Shown piece by piece: positions 25,569 through 34,706 of a stretch of DNA of 64,000 nt (positions within the stretch are counted from its first letter, which is position 1; the number at the start of each line of letters is the position of its first letter). A model generated the notes under the pieces. It was not told the DNA's origin, did not search any database, and saw only the letters and a list, made by a program, of their open reading frames with translations. This stretch comes from UBA1163 sp049513055. GTDB lineage: Bacteria > Desulfobacterota > BSN033 > UBA1163. The stretch is taken from the NCBI GenBank assembly GCA_049513055.1, contig JBEKWN010000004.1, forward strand, positions 1-64,000, read 5' to 3'. A program made the position numbers and the translations under genes.

Positions 25569-26361
25569 AGAGATCCTCCACATCACCCAGATAGGCCTTG
25601 ATCACGTTGGGATTCTTCTGAATCTCAGTAGGAGTTCCTTCGGCAATCTTTTCGCCAAAGTTTAAGGCCATGACTCGATGTGAAATATCCATCACCACAC
25701 CCATGTCATGTTCGACAAGAACACAGGTCGTCTGCCAGCGGTCCTCTTCGTTGACATCTAGAATAAATCGAGCCATATCCTCTACTTCTTCCAGATTCAA
25801 ACCTGCCAGAGGTTCATCCAACAATATGATCTTAGCATTTAGGGCCAATGCCCTTGCCAATTCGACTCGTTTTTGAAGCCCATAGGGAAGCATCCCCACG
25901 ACCTTATCCCTTATATGCTCAATCTCAAGGAGATCGATGATCTCCTTTTCAATGAAATCCCGGTGTTCGATCTCTTCACGGGCCGTTTTCCCAAAATAAA
26001 TGGAGCCACTGAGCAAGCCTGTTTTGAGATGAATATGGCGGCCAAGGCGGATATTATCGAGCACACTCGTGCCTTTAAAGAGTTCGATCTTCTGAAATGT
26101 CCGTGAGATTCCTATTTCTGCTCTTTGGTGAGGTTTTAACTTGGAGATTTCTTTTCCTTCAAAATAGATTTGCCCTTTTTGGGGGTGGTAAAGACCATTG
26201 ATGCAGTTTAGGAGAACCGTTTTCCCTGCGCCATTGGGTCCAATGACAGAGAAGATCTCACCTTTTTTGATCTCTAAACTGATATCCATCAGGGCCTGGA
26301 CGCCTCCGAAAGCCATATAGATGTGATCGACCTTTAGCTGAACCTCATTGGTGACTGCCAT
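25552..26361 (-). CDS. livG: ABC transporter ATP-binding protein, LivG type (cluster 1)
   Basis: 269 residues from the ATG at 26361, which has AGGAG eight bases upstream; the frame is open 17 codons earlier. Walker A (G-P-N-G-A-G-K-T), Walker B (I-I-L-L-D-E-P-L-A-G) and the LivG-type weak signature L-P-Y-G-L-Q-K-R-V-E are present. First gene of cluster 1. A promoter-like TTGACA box lies about 200 bp upstream. Confidence 0.92.
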   Translation of the reverse strand: MAVTNEVQLKVDHIYMAFGGVQALMDISLEIKKGEIFSVIGPNGAGKTVLLNCINGLYHPQKGQIYFEGKEISKLKPHQRAEIGISRTFQKIELFKGTSVLDNIRLGRHIHLKTGLLSGSIYFGKTAREEIEHRDFIEKEIIDLLEIEHIRDKVVGMLPYGLQKRVELARALALNAKIILLDEPLAGLNLEEVEDMARFILDVNEEDRWQTTCVLVEHDMGVVMDISHRVMALNFGEKIAEGTPTEIQKNPNVIKAYLGDVEDLYVTRR

Positions 26362-26741
26362 TTTTAAATCTCCTTTGATTCGATCCCAGAAAACTATGCA
26401 TACAAAGAACAACGTTCAGAAGGGTTTGTTTCGTTTCCAAGGGGAACAATAACCACCTTTCCCCCAATTTTTAGTTTTTGACATTAATTAGGAATGGATT
26501 AAATCAGAATGAAAAACCCCACCCAAAATTTGAATACTTTGATTAACAAAACGTCATTTTTTTGTCAAGTAAAAATCTACCTAAATAATGTGAAAAAATT
26601 AATAAACCCCAATGGTTTTTTTGTCACAAAAATCTGTAAAAATGGGAGCTGAGAACTTTATATGGATATTCACAAACCTTGCTATCAAGGGGAAAAAAGA
26701 AAAGATCAAGCAGGGAAGGGAAGATTTCTTTTTTACTTCTC
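26362..26741. other. Non-coding gap between the two transporter clusters
   Basis: 380 bp, AT-rich, with no convincing reading frame or RNA gene. It holds the promoter-like box at 26540-26568 that faces livG of cluster 1. Nothing else was recognised. Confidence 0.6.
26540..26568 (-). promoter_or_regulatory. Putative sigma-70-type promoter for cluster 1
   Basis: On the minus strand TTGACA (26563-26568) is followed after 17 bases by TAATCA (26540-26545). The stretch CTTGACAAAAAAATGA and the following GTTTTG are nearly identical upstream of the second cluster (34920-34948). It implies a 5' leader of about 170 bases before livG. Confidence 0.55.
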
Positions 26742-27539
26742 CTATCCTAACCACCGTTTCCGACGTTTATAATGTTTTACGTCTCGATAACTCCGCTTCT
26801 GACCCATTCCGGTAAATCCGAGATAAAATTCTTTAACATCTTCATTATTTTTCAATTTCTCGGCCGGGCCATCCAATACAATCCTGCCATTTTCCATCAC
26901 ATAACCGTATTCTGCCAATTCCAAGGCTATATGAGCATTTTGCTCGACGAGGAGGATGGACACCCTTGTTTCCACATTGATTCTCTTTGCGATATCGGCA
27001 ATTTCCCTGACCAGCAGGGGAGACAAACCCATGGAGGGTTCGTCAAGGAGCATGATCTTAGGATGCCCCATCAGACAGCGGCCCATGGCGATCATCTGCT
27101 GCTCCCCTCCTGAACAATAGCCTGCGGTATTATTTTTGATTCCGATGAGCCTCGGGAAATAGCTATAAACCATTTCCAAATCTTTTTTGAACCGTGTTCC
27201 ATTTCCCTGGATGATGAGCCCCCCGGCCCGAAGATTTTCCTCAACGGTGAGGTGTTCTGCTAAACGCCTTCCCTCCATGACTTGAAGGATTCCCATCCTG
27301 GCAATATCTTCGGGATAAAATTTATGGATGGGTTTTCCTTCGTAATAGACACCTCCATCTGTGACCTCTCCCTCCTCGGTTCGGAGCAATCCCGAGATGG
27401 CCTTCAGTGTTGTTGTCTTGCCGGCACCATTGGCTCCTAAGATGCAAGCAAACCCACCTGTTTCAAGTTGAATGTTGACTCCTTTCAATACCAATATGGT
27501 ATTGAGGTATTTGACCTCAACATTCTTCAGTTCCAACAT
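26742..27539 (-). CDS. livF: ABC transporter ATP-binding protein, LivF type (cluster 2)
   Basis: 265 residues with intact Walker A (G-A-N-G-A-G-K-T-T), signature (C-S-G-G-E-Q-Q-M) and Walker B (I-M-L-L-D-E-P-S-M-G). Very similar to the LivF at 19247-20056, including the basic C-terminal tail V-K-H-Y-K-R-R-K-R-W-L-G. Last gene of cluster 2, following a strong intercistronic hairpin. Confidence 0.92.
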   Translation of the reverse strand: MLELKNVEVKYLNTILVLKGVNIQLETGGFACILGANGAGKTTTLKAISGLLRTEEGEVTDGGVYYEGKPIHKFYPEDIARMGILQVMEGRRLAEHLTVEENLRAGGLIIQGNGTRFKKDLEMVYSYFPRLIGIKNNTAGYCSGGEQQMIAMGRCLMGHPKIMLLDEPSMGLSPLLVREIADIAKRINVETRVSILLVEQNAHIALELAEYGYVMENGRIVLDGPAEKLKNNEDVKEFYLGFTGMGQKRSYRDVKHYKRRKRWLG

Positions 27540-27558
27540 GGAAGTTCATCTCCTTAAG

Positions 27559-27592
27559 AGAAGAGGGCTGGCCAAAAGGCTAGCCCTCTTCT
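27559..27592. terminator. Hairpin between livK and livF of cluster 2
   Basis: AGAAGAGGGCTGGCC (27559-27573) and GGCTAGCCCTCTTCT (27578-27592) form a 15-bp stem with one mismatch and an AAAA/TTTT loop. It lies directly after the abundant binding-protein gene. It may be a partial terminator or an mRNA 3'-end stabiliser that raises livK over livF. Confidence 0.7.
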
Positions 27593-27598
27593 GTTTTA

Positions 27599-28969
27599 TT
27601 ATTTCACTGGGACATAGTGGATGTTGATAGTCTCATCTTTGAACAAACCTTGTTTAATCATGTCATCCGGGACAAGCCGGGGTACCTTATACCATGGGGA
27701 CAGGACTGTCACCTTACCGTTTTTAATGCCGATTAACCGGTCATAGTTCGCCAGACGACGGTCATCTTTACCTGATGGGGCACTTTGAAATTTAGTCGTT
27801 GTGTCATTGGCAGTGTAACCGGCTAAGGTCTGCATGCCAAATTCCTTCACGTCTTTTCCAGTGATCGTTTCACAAGCCTTGGCTATATCGACCTTATCCC
27901 GTTTCATAATTCCCACTAAAGCCCGTCGTACGCCCTCCAGCATATTGGCTTTCATCCGGATCCCACGCATATATTGGATATTCGGCATTCCTGGTTCTTT
28001 CCGATATTTGTCATTGAGCATCTTGGCGAATTTGACGCCGAGTTCATTGGGTTCGGCCGCTGGGACAAAAACTGGTTGAGGACACATATACCCCTCAGCC
28101 GATCCAGGACCTATAACATCCAACAGTTGATCGGCAGGGGCCCACAGATTGGCGATATGAGCCATCTTACCTGTCAGACCAAGCTTATGAATACCTTTCA
28201 TTATGACTGCTGGGGTTTGGACAATGGAGTTCGACCAGATGATATCAATTCCCTGTTTATCAAAATCGGAAAGAAAACCCATCACTTCCGGATCCGTTGG
28301 CATCGGGGTACAAAATCGTTCTGCCACCATCTCATATTTTCCGGTTTTCTCTCCATGCCTTTTCGTTGGTTCAATGGCAGCTCGGCCATAGGCCGTATCC
28401 CAGGTTAAATGGGCTAACTTAGCCTTTATGCCTTTCCCTTTCTTCGGCCACAGATTGTCAATATAGTATTCAATTGCCCCTGCAGCAGATTCTCCATAAC
28501 TCCAGCAGTCCATATAATTCCATGCAGGCGGATAGAGCTGAGGATCGCTAAAACCAATCCCATAGCATACAACGCCGTCCCTTTCGACAATGGGCTTTAG
28601 CATCTCTTGGTTCGGGGATGACCACATCTCAATGATTGTGGGTTTTGGCGTTCCCATCCTGAACCTCTTGTAGGCAGACATAAACCTGGCATCCACATTT
28701 CCAAATTCAGCCCACACATATTTAAGCTCGACCCTGGTCTTCCCATCGCCAAATACATCAAGTCCCCCTTGTTCCTTAATCCAGGCCAAATAATCCTTGC
28801 CTCCCTTCTCTGAAGGGATGGCAATGGGTGCATAGGCCCCAGTAAGGTCAATAATATTGTGGATGGTGACAGATGGTTTACCAGCGGTAGAACCCTCCGT
28901 AGGAGCTAAAAGAGAAATGAGAATTGCCAAAGCTCCCAACAAACATAAAAGTTTACTTTTCTGCTTCAT
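27599..28969 (-). CDS. livK: Periplasmic substrate-binding protein, LivK type (cluster 2)
   Basis: 456 residues, longer than the cluster 1 protein. A signal peptide (L-L-C-L-L-G-A-L-A-I-L-I-S-L-L, then a cleavage region near residue 29) precedes a type I periplasmic-binding fold starting V-T-I-H-N-I-I-D-L-T-G-A-Y. It diverges from the cluster 1 LivK, so the two systems probably bind different ligands. Confidence 0.88.
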   Translation of the reverse strand: MKQKSKLLCLLGALAILISLLAPTEGSTAGKPSVTIHNIIDLTGAYAPIAIPSEKGGKDYLAWIKEQGGLDVFGDGKTRVELKYVWAEFGNVDARFMSAYKRFRMGTPKPTIIEMWSSPNQEMLKPIVERDGVVCYGIGFSDPQLYPPAWNYMDCWSYGESAAGAIEYYIDNLWPKKGKGIKAKLAHLTWDTAYGRAAIEPTKRHGEKTGKYEMVAERFCTPMPTDPEVMGFLSDFDKQGIDIIWSNSIVQTPAVIMKGIHKLGLTGKMAHIANLWAPADQLLDVIGPGSAEGYMCPQPVFVPAAEPNELGVKFAKMLNDKYRKEPGMPNIQYMRGIRMKANMLEGVRRALVGIMKRDKVDIAKACETITGKDVKEFGMQTLAGYTANDTTTKFQSAPSGKDDRRLANYDRLIGIKNGKVTVLSPWYKVPRLVPDDMIKQGLFKDETINIHYVPVK

Positions 28970-29027
28970 TTTTTTTACCTCCTTGTTAGAAATGTTGTTC
29001 TTCTCTAAACCTTTATTCCCACTATCC

Positions 29028-30089
29028 TTAATAAGGAAAAGGATGGAGACGGTAGGATCGCTTTACAATTTCCCAGCGATGGGCAATTCCCCTGGGTTCA
29101 AACACCAGAAAGATGACAATGATCAAAGAATAAAAGACCAACGAGAAGGCTGCCGAGGCGTAAAACGCAGCGCCACCTAAGAACATTTCTGCTAAAGGGG
29201 TGACCAGGGTGCTGAGCTCATCCATGATTTTCCAGACCACTGCCCCTGCAATCGCACCGAAGATGCTCCCGAAACCTCCAACGACGAGGAATCCCAAATA
29301 CCAGATGGAATCTTCGAGGCGAAACCAAGCAATATTCACATACTCATAGTAGGCCCCTCCCAGAGCCCCGGCTATTCCTGCATAAAAGCAACCGATGCCA
29401 AAAGCCATGATTTTGGTATAAGCAATATTGATCCCCATCACTTCCGCAGCAATATCATTGTCTCGAACAGCAACGAAGGATCGGCCTAATTTGGTCCTGG
29501 CTAAATTCGTCGCTAGATAAGTCATGATGATCGTAATGCTTAATACCAGAAAGTAATAGTTTCGATCACTCTTAAAATCAATTCCGAAGAGAACATCGGG
29601 TCGTTTCATCCACATCCCTTCCGTACCATTTGTTACAGAACGCCAGTTATTGATGACATAGACAATTACGAAATGGGCAGCTAAAGTGGCAAAAGCGAGG
29701 TATAAACCTTTTATCCTTAAAGCAGGAACACCAAACATCATACCGAGGAACATAGGAATCAGCCCGGCGAGAGGCAGACAGAACCAGAAGCTAAATCCAA
29801 AATGTCTCTGGAGAATCCCGACGGTATACATCCCCACACCCATAAAAGCCGCATGTCCAAGGGAAATTTGGCCACAATAGCCTGTGATGATCTGCAGGCC
29901 CAACATGCCGATCGTAAAGGCACAGATTGGAATAAGAAGGGAGAGCCCATAATCGCCCATCGTCAAAGGTAATAGATACATGCCAACGACCAGGAGTGCT
30001 AATAATGTCTTTCGCAGCGGAGTCCTGTAAAGTTCTTTCGCTTGGAAGTAGTTCCGGTCAAATGTACCACAGGGTCGATTGATATTCAT
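29028..30089 (-). CDS. livM: ABC transporter permease, LivM type (cluster 2)
   Basis: 353 residues with multiple membrane segments. Contains C-G-Q-I-S-L-G-H-A-A-F-M-G near residue 72 and the cytoplasmic loop G-R-S-F-V-A-V-R-D-N-D-I-A-A-E near 200-214 that contacts the ATPase. Start is four bases from the livH stop, so the pair is coupled. Confidence 0.92.
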   Translation of the reverse strand: MNINRPCGTFDRNYFQAKELYRTPLRKTLLALLVVGMYLLPLTMGDYGLSLLIPICAFTIGMLGLQIITGYCGQISLGHAAFMGVGMYTVGILQRHFGFSFWFCLPLAGLIPMFLGMMFGVPALRIKGLYLAFATLAAHFVIVYVINNWRSVTNGTEGMWMKRPDVLFGIDFKSDRNYYFLVLSITIIMTYLATNLARTKLGRSFVAVRDNDIAAEVMGINIAYTKIMAFGIGCFYAGIAGALGGAYYEYVNIAWFRLEDSIWYLGFLVVGGFGSIFGAIAGAVVWKIMDELSTLVTPLAEMFLGGAAFYASAAFSLVFYSLIIVIFLVFEPRGIAHRWEIVKRSYRLHPFPY

Positions 30090-30092
30090 CCT

Positions 30093-30980
30093 CTATAACC
30101 TCTCTATTCTGACTAAACCAAAAAGACCATAGGGTTTAATGAAAAGAATCAACAATAAAAAGACAAATGGAGCCATCATCGTGGTCTCTCCGGGAAGAAG
30201 GGGTGCGATAAATTGGATTGTTAACATCTGGAGGATGCCGATGGCGAGGCCAGCGATAATTGCACCTGCAAATGATTCCAATCCTCCGAAGAGGACAGCA
30301 GCGATAGCAATCAAACCATTCAAATCGAGAGAGAGCCCAACACCCTGGATGTTTCCCAGTAACATACCTACTATCACAGCAATGATACAAGAGATGACCC
30401 AGCTATACTGAAAAATTCGCTTAACATTGACACCCAAGTTTTGAGCCACCACATGGTCTTCATGGACGACCCTCATCCCCAATCCAGCTCTTGTTTTTGC
30501 ATAGAATAGCATCAGTGCCGCAATCAGCACCATACATAGGATAAAGCCATAAACTTGAATCTTGGGAAGATGCAGAAAACCAAATTTCCAAGCCCCTACA
30601 GGTAGGAAGGATTCACCAAAGCCTTCAATATTTCCTTTCCCCATCAGGATTCCTATCCCACGGAGAAGGAGCATGAGGCATAGGGTGACGACGATAGGAG
30701 CGAGGATGGGTTGCCCGACAAGAGGACGCATGAAGGCCCTTTCAATGGCCATTCCCAAGATAGCGCCCACAGCGCAGGTCATCAAAAACCCCAGCCATAT
30801 TGGTAGATGCCAGACGATCAAGCAGAACCACATGAAATACGCACCAATGATCAAAACGGCTGCTTGAGAGAAAGGAAATACGCGAGTAGATTTATAAATC
30901 ACCACATAACTGACAGCCAATAGGGCATAAATCCCTCCGCTGCAGAGGCCTAAGACGATCGATTTGGTGGTCTCTTCCAT
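30093..30980 (-). CDS. livH: ABC transporter permease, LivH type (cluster 2)
   Basis: 295 residues, about eight hydrophobic helices. Has the LivH-type start (L-G-L-C-S-G-G-I-Y-A-L-L-A-V) and the loop G-L-G-M-R-V-V-H-E-D-H-V-V-A, in which the usual A-x-x-D-x-E core is altered. Two bases separate it from livG. Confidence 0.9.
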   Translation of the reverse strand: MEETTKSIVLGLCSGGIYALLAVSYVVIYKSTRVFPFSQAAVLIIGAYFMWFCLIVWHLPIWLGFLMTCAVGAILGMAIERAFMRPLVGQPILAPIVVTLCLMLLLRGIGILMGKGNIEGFGESFLPVGAWKFGFLHLPKIQVYGFILCMVLIAALMLFYAKTRAGLGMRVVHEDHVVAQNLGVNVKRIFQYSWVISCIIAVIVGMLLGNIQGVGLSLDLNGLIAIAAVLFGGLESFAGAIIAGLAIGILQMLTIQFIAPLLPGETTMMAPFVFLLLILFIKPYGLFGLVRIERL

Positions 30981-30982
30981 TT

Positions 30983-31867
30983 CTATCCTGCTCCTAAATA
31001 AGCGGCAATGACCTTTGGATTTTCCTTGATCTCTTCAGGGGGGCCTTCAGCGATCTTATTGCCGAAGTCGAGGACGACGATTCGATCTGCAATGTCCATG
31101 ACCACCCCCATATCATGCTCGATCAATACAATCGGGATCTTCAAAAATTCATTGATATCGATGATAAACCGAGCCATGTCCTCCTTTTCATCCAGATTCA
31201 TCCCTGCCATCGGTTCATCGAGGAGGAGAATCCTTGGTTCCAGAGCCAAGGCCCGGCCCAGTTCGACTCGTTTTCTTAATCCATAGGCCAGCATGCCTAC
31301 CACCGATCCCCTGACGTGTTCCAACTCTAAAAAATCGATGATGTCCTCTGCGATGGCGCGCTGGTAGGCTTCTTCTTTGTTTGCCCAGGGGAAATAGATC
31401 ATTCCGGTAACGAAGTTGTATCCAATATGGAAATGCCTCCCAGCAATGATGTTGTCGCTCACCGATAATCCAGTATATAAAGCAATATTCTGAAACGTAC
31501 GGCATAGACCGAGTTCAGCAATTCTGTGGGAGGAGAAATGAGTGATTTTTTTCTCTTCCAAATAGACTTCCCCCTGCTGAGCACGATAGAAACCGCTTAT
31601 TACATTGAGAAGGCATGTTTTCCCCGCACCATTGGGTCCGATGATGGCCAGGATCTCACCTTCCTTGACTTCCACCATTACATTGTTGAGGGCTTGAAGC
31701 TTGCCAAAGGCGATGCTGATGTTCTCGGCCCGAAGCAATACTTTTCTTTCTTTAGTATTGGGATTGGCCAAAGGCCGTTTCTTCTCAATACATTCCCGAA
31801 GCAGGGTCAACCCATAGCTGTATCTCTGTTCCCTTTTTTTTGTGATATCCCTGGTAATTTCTGCCAT
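30983..31867 (-). CDS. livG: ABC transporter ATP-binding protein, LivG type (cluster 2)
   Basis: 294 residues, with an extra charged N-terminal segment of about 45 residues before the ABC domain (L-R-A-E-N-I-S-I-A-F-G). Walker A G-P-N-G-A-G-K-T, signature region L-A-Y-G-L-R-K-R-V-E and Walker B I-L-L-L-D-E-P-M-A-G are intact. Six bases downstream of the acyl-CoA synthetase gene. The N-terminal extension is absent from the cluster 1 LivG. Confidence 0.92.
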   Translation of the reverse strand: MAEITRDITKKREQRYSYGLTLLRECIEKKRPLANPNTKERKVLLRAENISIAFGKLQALNNVMVEVKEGEILAIIGPNGAGKTCLLNVISGFYRAQQGEVYLEEKKITHFSSHRIAELGLCRTFQNIALYTGLSVSDNIIAGRHFHIGYNFVTGMIYFPWANKEEAYQRAIAEDIIDFLELEHVRGSVVGMLAYGLRKRVELGRALALEPRILLLDEPMAGMNLDEKEDMARFIIDINEFLKIPIVLIEHDMGVVMDIADRIVVLDFGNKIAEGPPEEIKENPKVIAAYLGAG

Positions 31868-31873
31868 GTGCCC

Positions 31874-33841
31874 TCACTCCTGGATCGTCTCAATATAGAT
31901 CGGAAGCCTCATGACCGACTTTCTGCCATCTCGGTAGGTAATCGTCGTTTCAATATCTACCTGATTCTGTCCTTGATACATTGCGTTCACAATATTCTCA
32001 TAACGCTTCTCCACGAAGTCTCGCCTCAATTTGCGGGTTCGGGTCAGCTCCGCCTCATCCGGGTCAAAATCCTTATGGAGGACGATAAACCTTTTCACAC
32101 GAGTTGTCTCAGGCAATGTCGTATTAATCCGCTGAAGGATCCCGGATAAAAGTTTCCTGACCTCAGGTTTTTGTGAGAGGTCCGGATGAGAGGTATAGGC
32201 GATGTGGTTTCGTTCAGCCCACCTTCCGGTATTCTCAAAATCCATATTGAGAAGTCCCGTAACAAAATGTTTATCGTTTCCAATCACCATCGCATCTTTA
32301 ATAAAGGGGCTAAATTTTAACCGGCCCTCAATATACGTCGGGGAAAACCTTTCACCGGTCTTCGTGGTCTGCATGTCTCTCACTCTGTCAATGATATAAA
32401 GTTCTCCCTCCTCATCCATATATCCACCATCGCCAGTGAAGAAATAGCCTTCTTTAAAACTTTTAGTGGTCTCTTCAGGCCGCTTATAATATCCCTGAAC
32501 TACCCCCACACCGCCGAGCAGTATTTCTCCATCTTCGGTGATCCTCACCTCCACCCCGGGGAAAGGTTGTCCTGATCCTTCGGAACGATAGTAATCCTTT
32601 TCGAGTTGGAGGACATCGAGGCCAGAGACTTCGGTGGAACCATATCCTTGTGCAATCGGAACCCCGATTGCCCGGAGAAGTCGGAAATTATCCGGACTCA
32701 GAGCCGCTCCGGCCGTAATTGGGGTTCTGGTCCTCGTCATACCGATTTTGTCCTGCAAATGTCTGAACACGACCCAATACCCAAAGAAAAAAAGAAAGCG
32801 CCAAAGCCAACTCACTTTTTTCCGTTCTTCTTGGCCTTGGGCAATCTTATAGCCCACGGGGAGAAACAGGTTGTAGAGAAACTTTTTCCAGAAGGAAGAG
32901 TCAATCATTTTGGCCTGGATTTCGGAGCATGTCATTTCCCACTGTCTTGCCCCAAGGAGGATGACTCCGGGGGCTATTTCGCGAAGATCAGAACGAACAG
33001 TTTCGGCCTTTTCAATGAAGTTGACAACGATCCCTTTCCCTAAATTTGGCGCCACAGTAAAGATTTGTTCCCCGATCCAAGCCGGTGGCAAAAAGGAGAG
33101 GTTTTCATCTTTCGGGTTCCACGGTAACGCTGCATCCCAACCATTAAATAGACTCAGTAGGTTTCTATAAGTGACGGTCGATCCCTTTGGCAGGCCGGTT
33201 GTCCCTGAAGTATAAAGCAGGACCGCCACATCATTCAGTTTTGTCTTATCGATACACTCCTCAAAAAAGTTAGGATGAGCTGCCTCATAGGCTTTTCCTA
33301 ACTCCATCATATCATCAAAGCCGATTAACCAAGGGTCATCATAATTCCACATTCCCTTTGCAATCCAGTAGATAATCTTTTCCACTTTAGGGATCTGTTC
33401 TTTGATGGAGAGGATTTTATCCACCTGTTCTTGATCATCAGCCATGACAATTTTTGCATCAGAATGGTCAATAATATATTGAAGCTCGGAAGGAATGGAG
33501 TCGGTATACAAACCTACGGAAGCCCCTCCAAGACATTGGGCGGCGGTCTGCCCCCAGAACCATTCGGGAGCGTTCTCACCGCAAATCGCAATCTTATCCC
33601 CCGGTCCAAAACCAAGACTTGCCAAACCTCCGGCAAGCCATTTGGTTCGTTCATAAATGTCTTTCCAGGTAAGTTCTCGCCAGTATCCATAATCTTTATA
33701 CCGGTAGGCGACTTTCGTATCTTCCCATTTGTAGTAATTGCGTTTTAATAGTTTAGGGAAGGTATCCTCTGCTGGAGAGGGACGGAACTTTCCCCACGTC
33801 TCTTCTGTGATTGATTTAGCCACCCTTCTCTCCTTGTTCAA
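31874..33841 (-). CDS. Long-chain-type acyl-CoA synthetase (AMP-binding), cluster 2
   Basis: 655 residues. ATP loop Y-T-S-G-T-T-G-L-P-K-G near residue 210, Y-G-S-T-E-V-S-G near 395, T-G-D-G-G-Y-M-D near 470 and the C-terminal E-L-T-R-T-R-K-L-R-R. It forms acyl-CoA from a free acid, ATP and CoA. It lies between the lipoprotein (adjacent, no gap) and livG. The order differs from cluster 1, where the synthetase follows livG. Confidence 0.92.
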   Translation of the reverse strand: MNKERRVAKSITEETWGKFRPSPAEDTFPKLLKRNYYKWEDTKVAYRYKDYGYWRELTWKDIYERTKWLAGGLASLGFGPGDKIAICGENAPEWFWGQTAAQCLGGASVGLYTDSIPSELQYIIDHSDAKIVMADDQEQVDKILSIKEQIPKVEKIIYWIAKGMWNYDDPWLIGFDDMMELGKAYEAAHPNFFEECIDKTKLNDVAVLLYTSGTTGLPKGSTVTYRNLLSLFNGWDAALPWNPKDENLSFLPPAWIGEQIFTVAPNLGKGIVVNFIEKAETVRSDLREIAPGVILLGARQWEMTCSEIQAKMIDSSFWKKFLYNLFLPVGYKIAQGQEERKKVSWLWRFLFFFGYWVVFRHLQDKIGMTRTRTPITAGAALSPDNFRLLRAIGVPIAQGYGSTEVSGLDVLQLEKDYYRSEGSGQPFPGVEVRITEDGEILLGGVGVVQGYYKRPEETTKSFKEGYFFTGDGGYMDEEGELYIIDRVRDMQTTKTGERFSPTYIEGRLKFSPFIKDAMVIGNDKHFVTGLLNMDFENTGRWAERNHIAYTSHPDLSQKPEVRKLLSGILQRINTTLPETTRVKRFIVLHKDFDPDEAELTRTRKLRRDFVEKRYENIVNAMYQGQNQVDIETTITYRDGRKSVMRLPIYIETIQE

Positions 33842-34423
33842 CTATAATTTCGGCGTGGTAAATTCAGTCTTGAATTGATTGCGAACAGTTCCCAGGTCGG
33901 GGAAATCGGGGAGAGAATAAGTGATGTTGCCGTCGATGAAGAATTTTCTTTTGTCACCCCCCAAATCTGTCCAAAATTCCTCACGCTTTTGGAGTACACC
34001 TTTCATGCCTTCTCCCCCATCAAGACCACGGGTGATGAATTGTCCGAGTACTCCACCATAAACAAAAATGTCTGTAGGTGACCAAATGAGCTCTCCACCT
34101 GCTGGAATGACCATGCTCGGCATGGAAGCGGCCTGCACGATTGTCTTTTCAGGAGTGCCATCCTCCGCTTTTGCCTCAAAATAGAGATCGTCTACTTTTG
34201 CAGCAACATGATTCGGATTAGAAAGTTTGAAGTTGACCCTGAAAACGAGGACATCAGTGGCCTGGAAGGGCGGCTTAGCCGCTATTGCATTGAGCCTCTC
34301 AACACTATCGACCGTAACCTTAACAGGTAGAATTTGAGAGGGAGTCGGTTTTACTCCAGCGCATCCAAAAATACCCAAACCAAAAACCACCACCATCAAT
34401 AAGATTAATGCCTTTTTATCCAT
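33842..34423 (-). CDS. LEA14-like (WHy domain) lipoprotein, copy 2
   Basis: 193 residues from the ATG at 34423 (AGGAGGG upstream). Lipoprotein signal with G-I-F-G-C-A (Cys at about residue 21). The mature protein shares the beta-sandwich pattern of the lipoprotein at 18622-19212, with F-K-L-S-N-P-N-H-V-A-A-K near residue 75. It is the first gene of cluster 2 and abuts the synthetase gene. Predicted to be anchored on the periplasmic side of a membrane; function unknown. Confidence 0.72.
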   Translation of the reverse strand: MDKKALILLMVVVFGLGIFGCAGVKPTPSQILPVKVTVDSVERLNAIAAKPPFQATDVLVFRVNFKLSNPNHVAAKVDDLYFEAKAEDGTPEKTIVQAASMPSMVIPAGGELIWSPTDIFVYGGVLGQFITRGLDGGEGMKGVLQKREEFWTDLGGDKRKFFIDGNITYSLPDFPDLGTVRNQFKTEFTTPKL

Positions 34424-34487
34424 AAGACCCTCCTTCATCTTGTTTGCAATGATGCAAACAGAAGCGACTCAGCATGTCTATCCTGAG

Positions 34488-34706
34488 TCATTTACCCGCC
34501 CGAGAAAAAACATCTTCCTTGTAAGCCTCGCACAATGCACATCCCTGGGATCCGTGGCATGAGAACCCACCAGGATTTTCTTTGGTGACGACCTGGTGCC
34601 TGTAGTAATAACCACAATTCGCCCTTCCATCTTTGTAAACCATGATGGGGACCCACTTTTTCACCGTGTCACAAAACAATGTTGTCGCCGTTATTTTCCA
34701 ATCCAT
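34488..34706 (-). CDS. Small cysteine-containing protein of unknown function
   Basis: 72 residues with five cysteines (about residues 12, 32, 50, 56 and 59), including a G-C-A-L-C pair near the C-terminus. No signal peptide. The cysteines might bind a metal or Fe-S cluster, but the spacing matches no family I recognise. It lies 65 bp upstream of the cluster 2 lipoprotein and downstream of the shared promoter box, so it may be the first gene of that transcript. Confidence 0.55.
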   Translation of the reverse strand: MDWKITATTLFCDTVKKWVPIMVYKDGRANCGYYYRHQVVTKENPGGFSCHGSQGCALCEAYKEDVFSRAGK

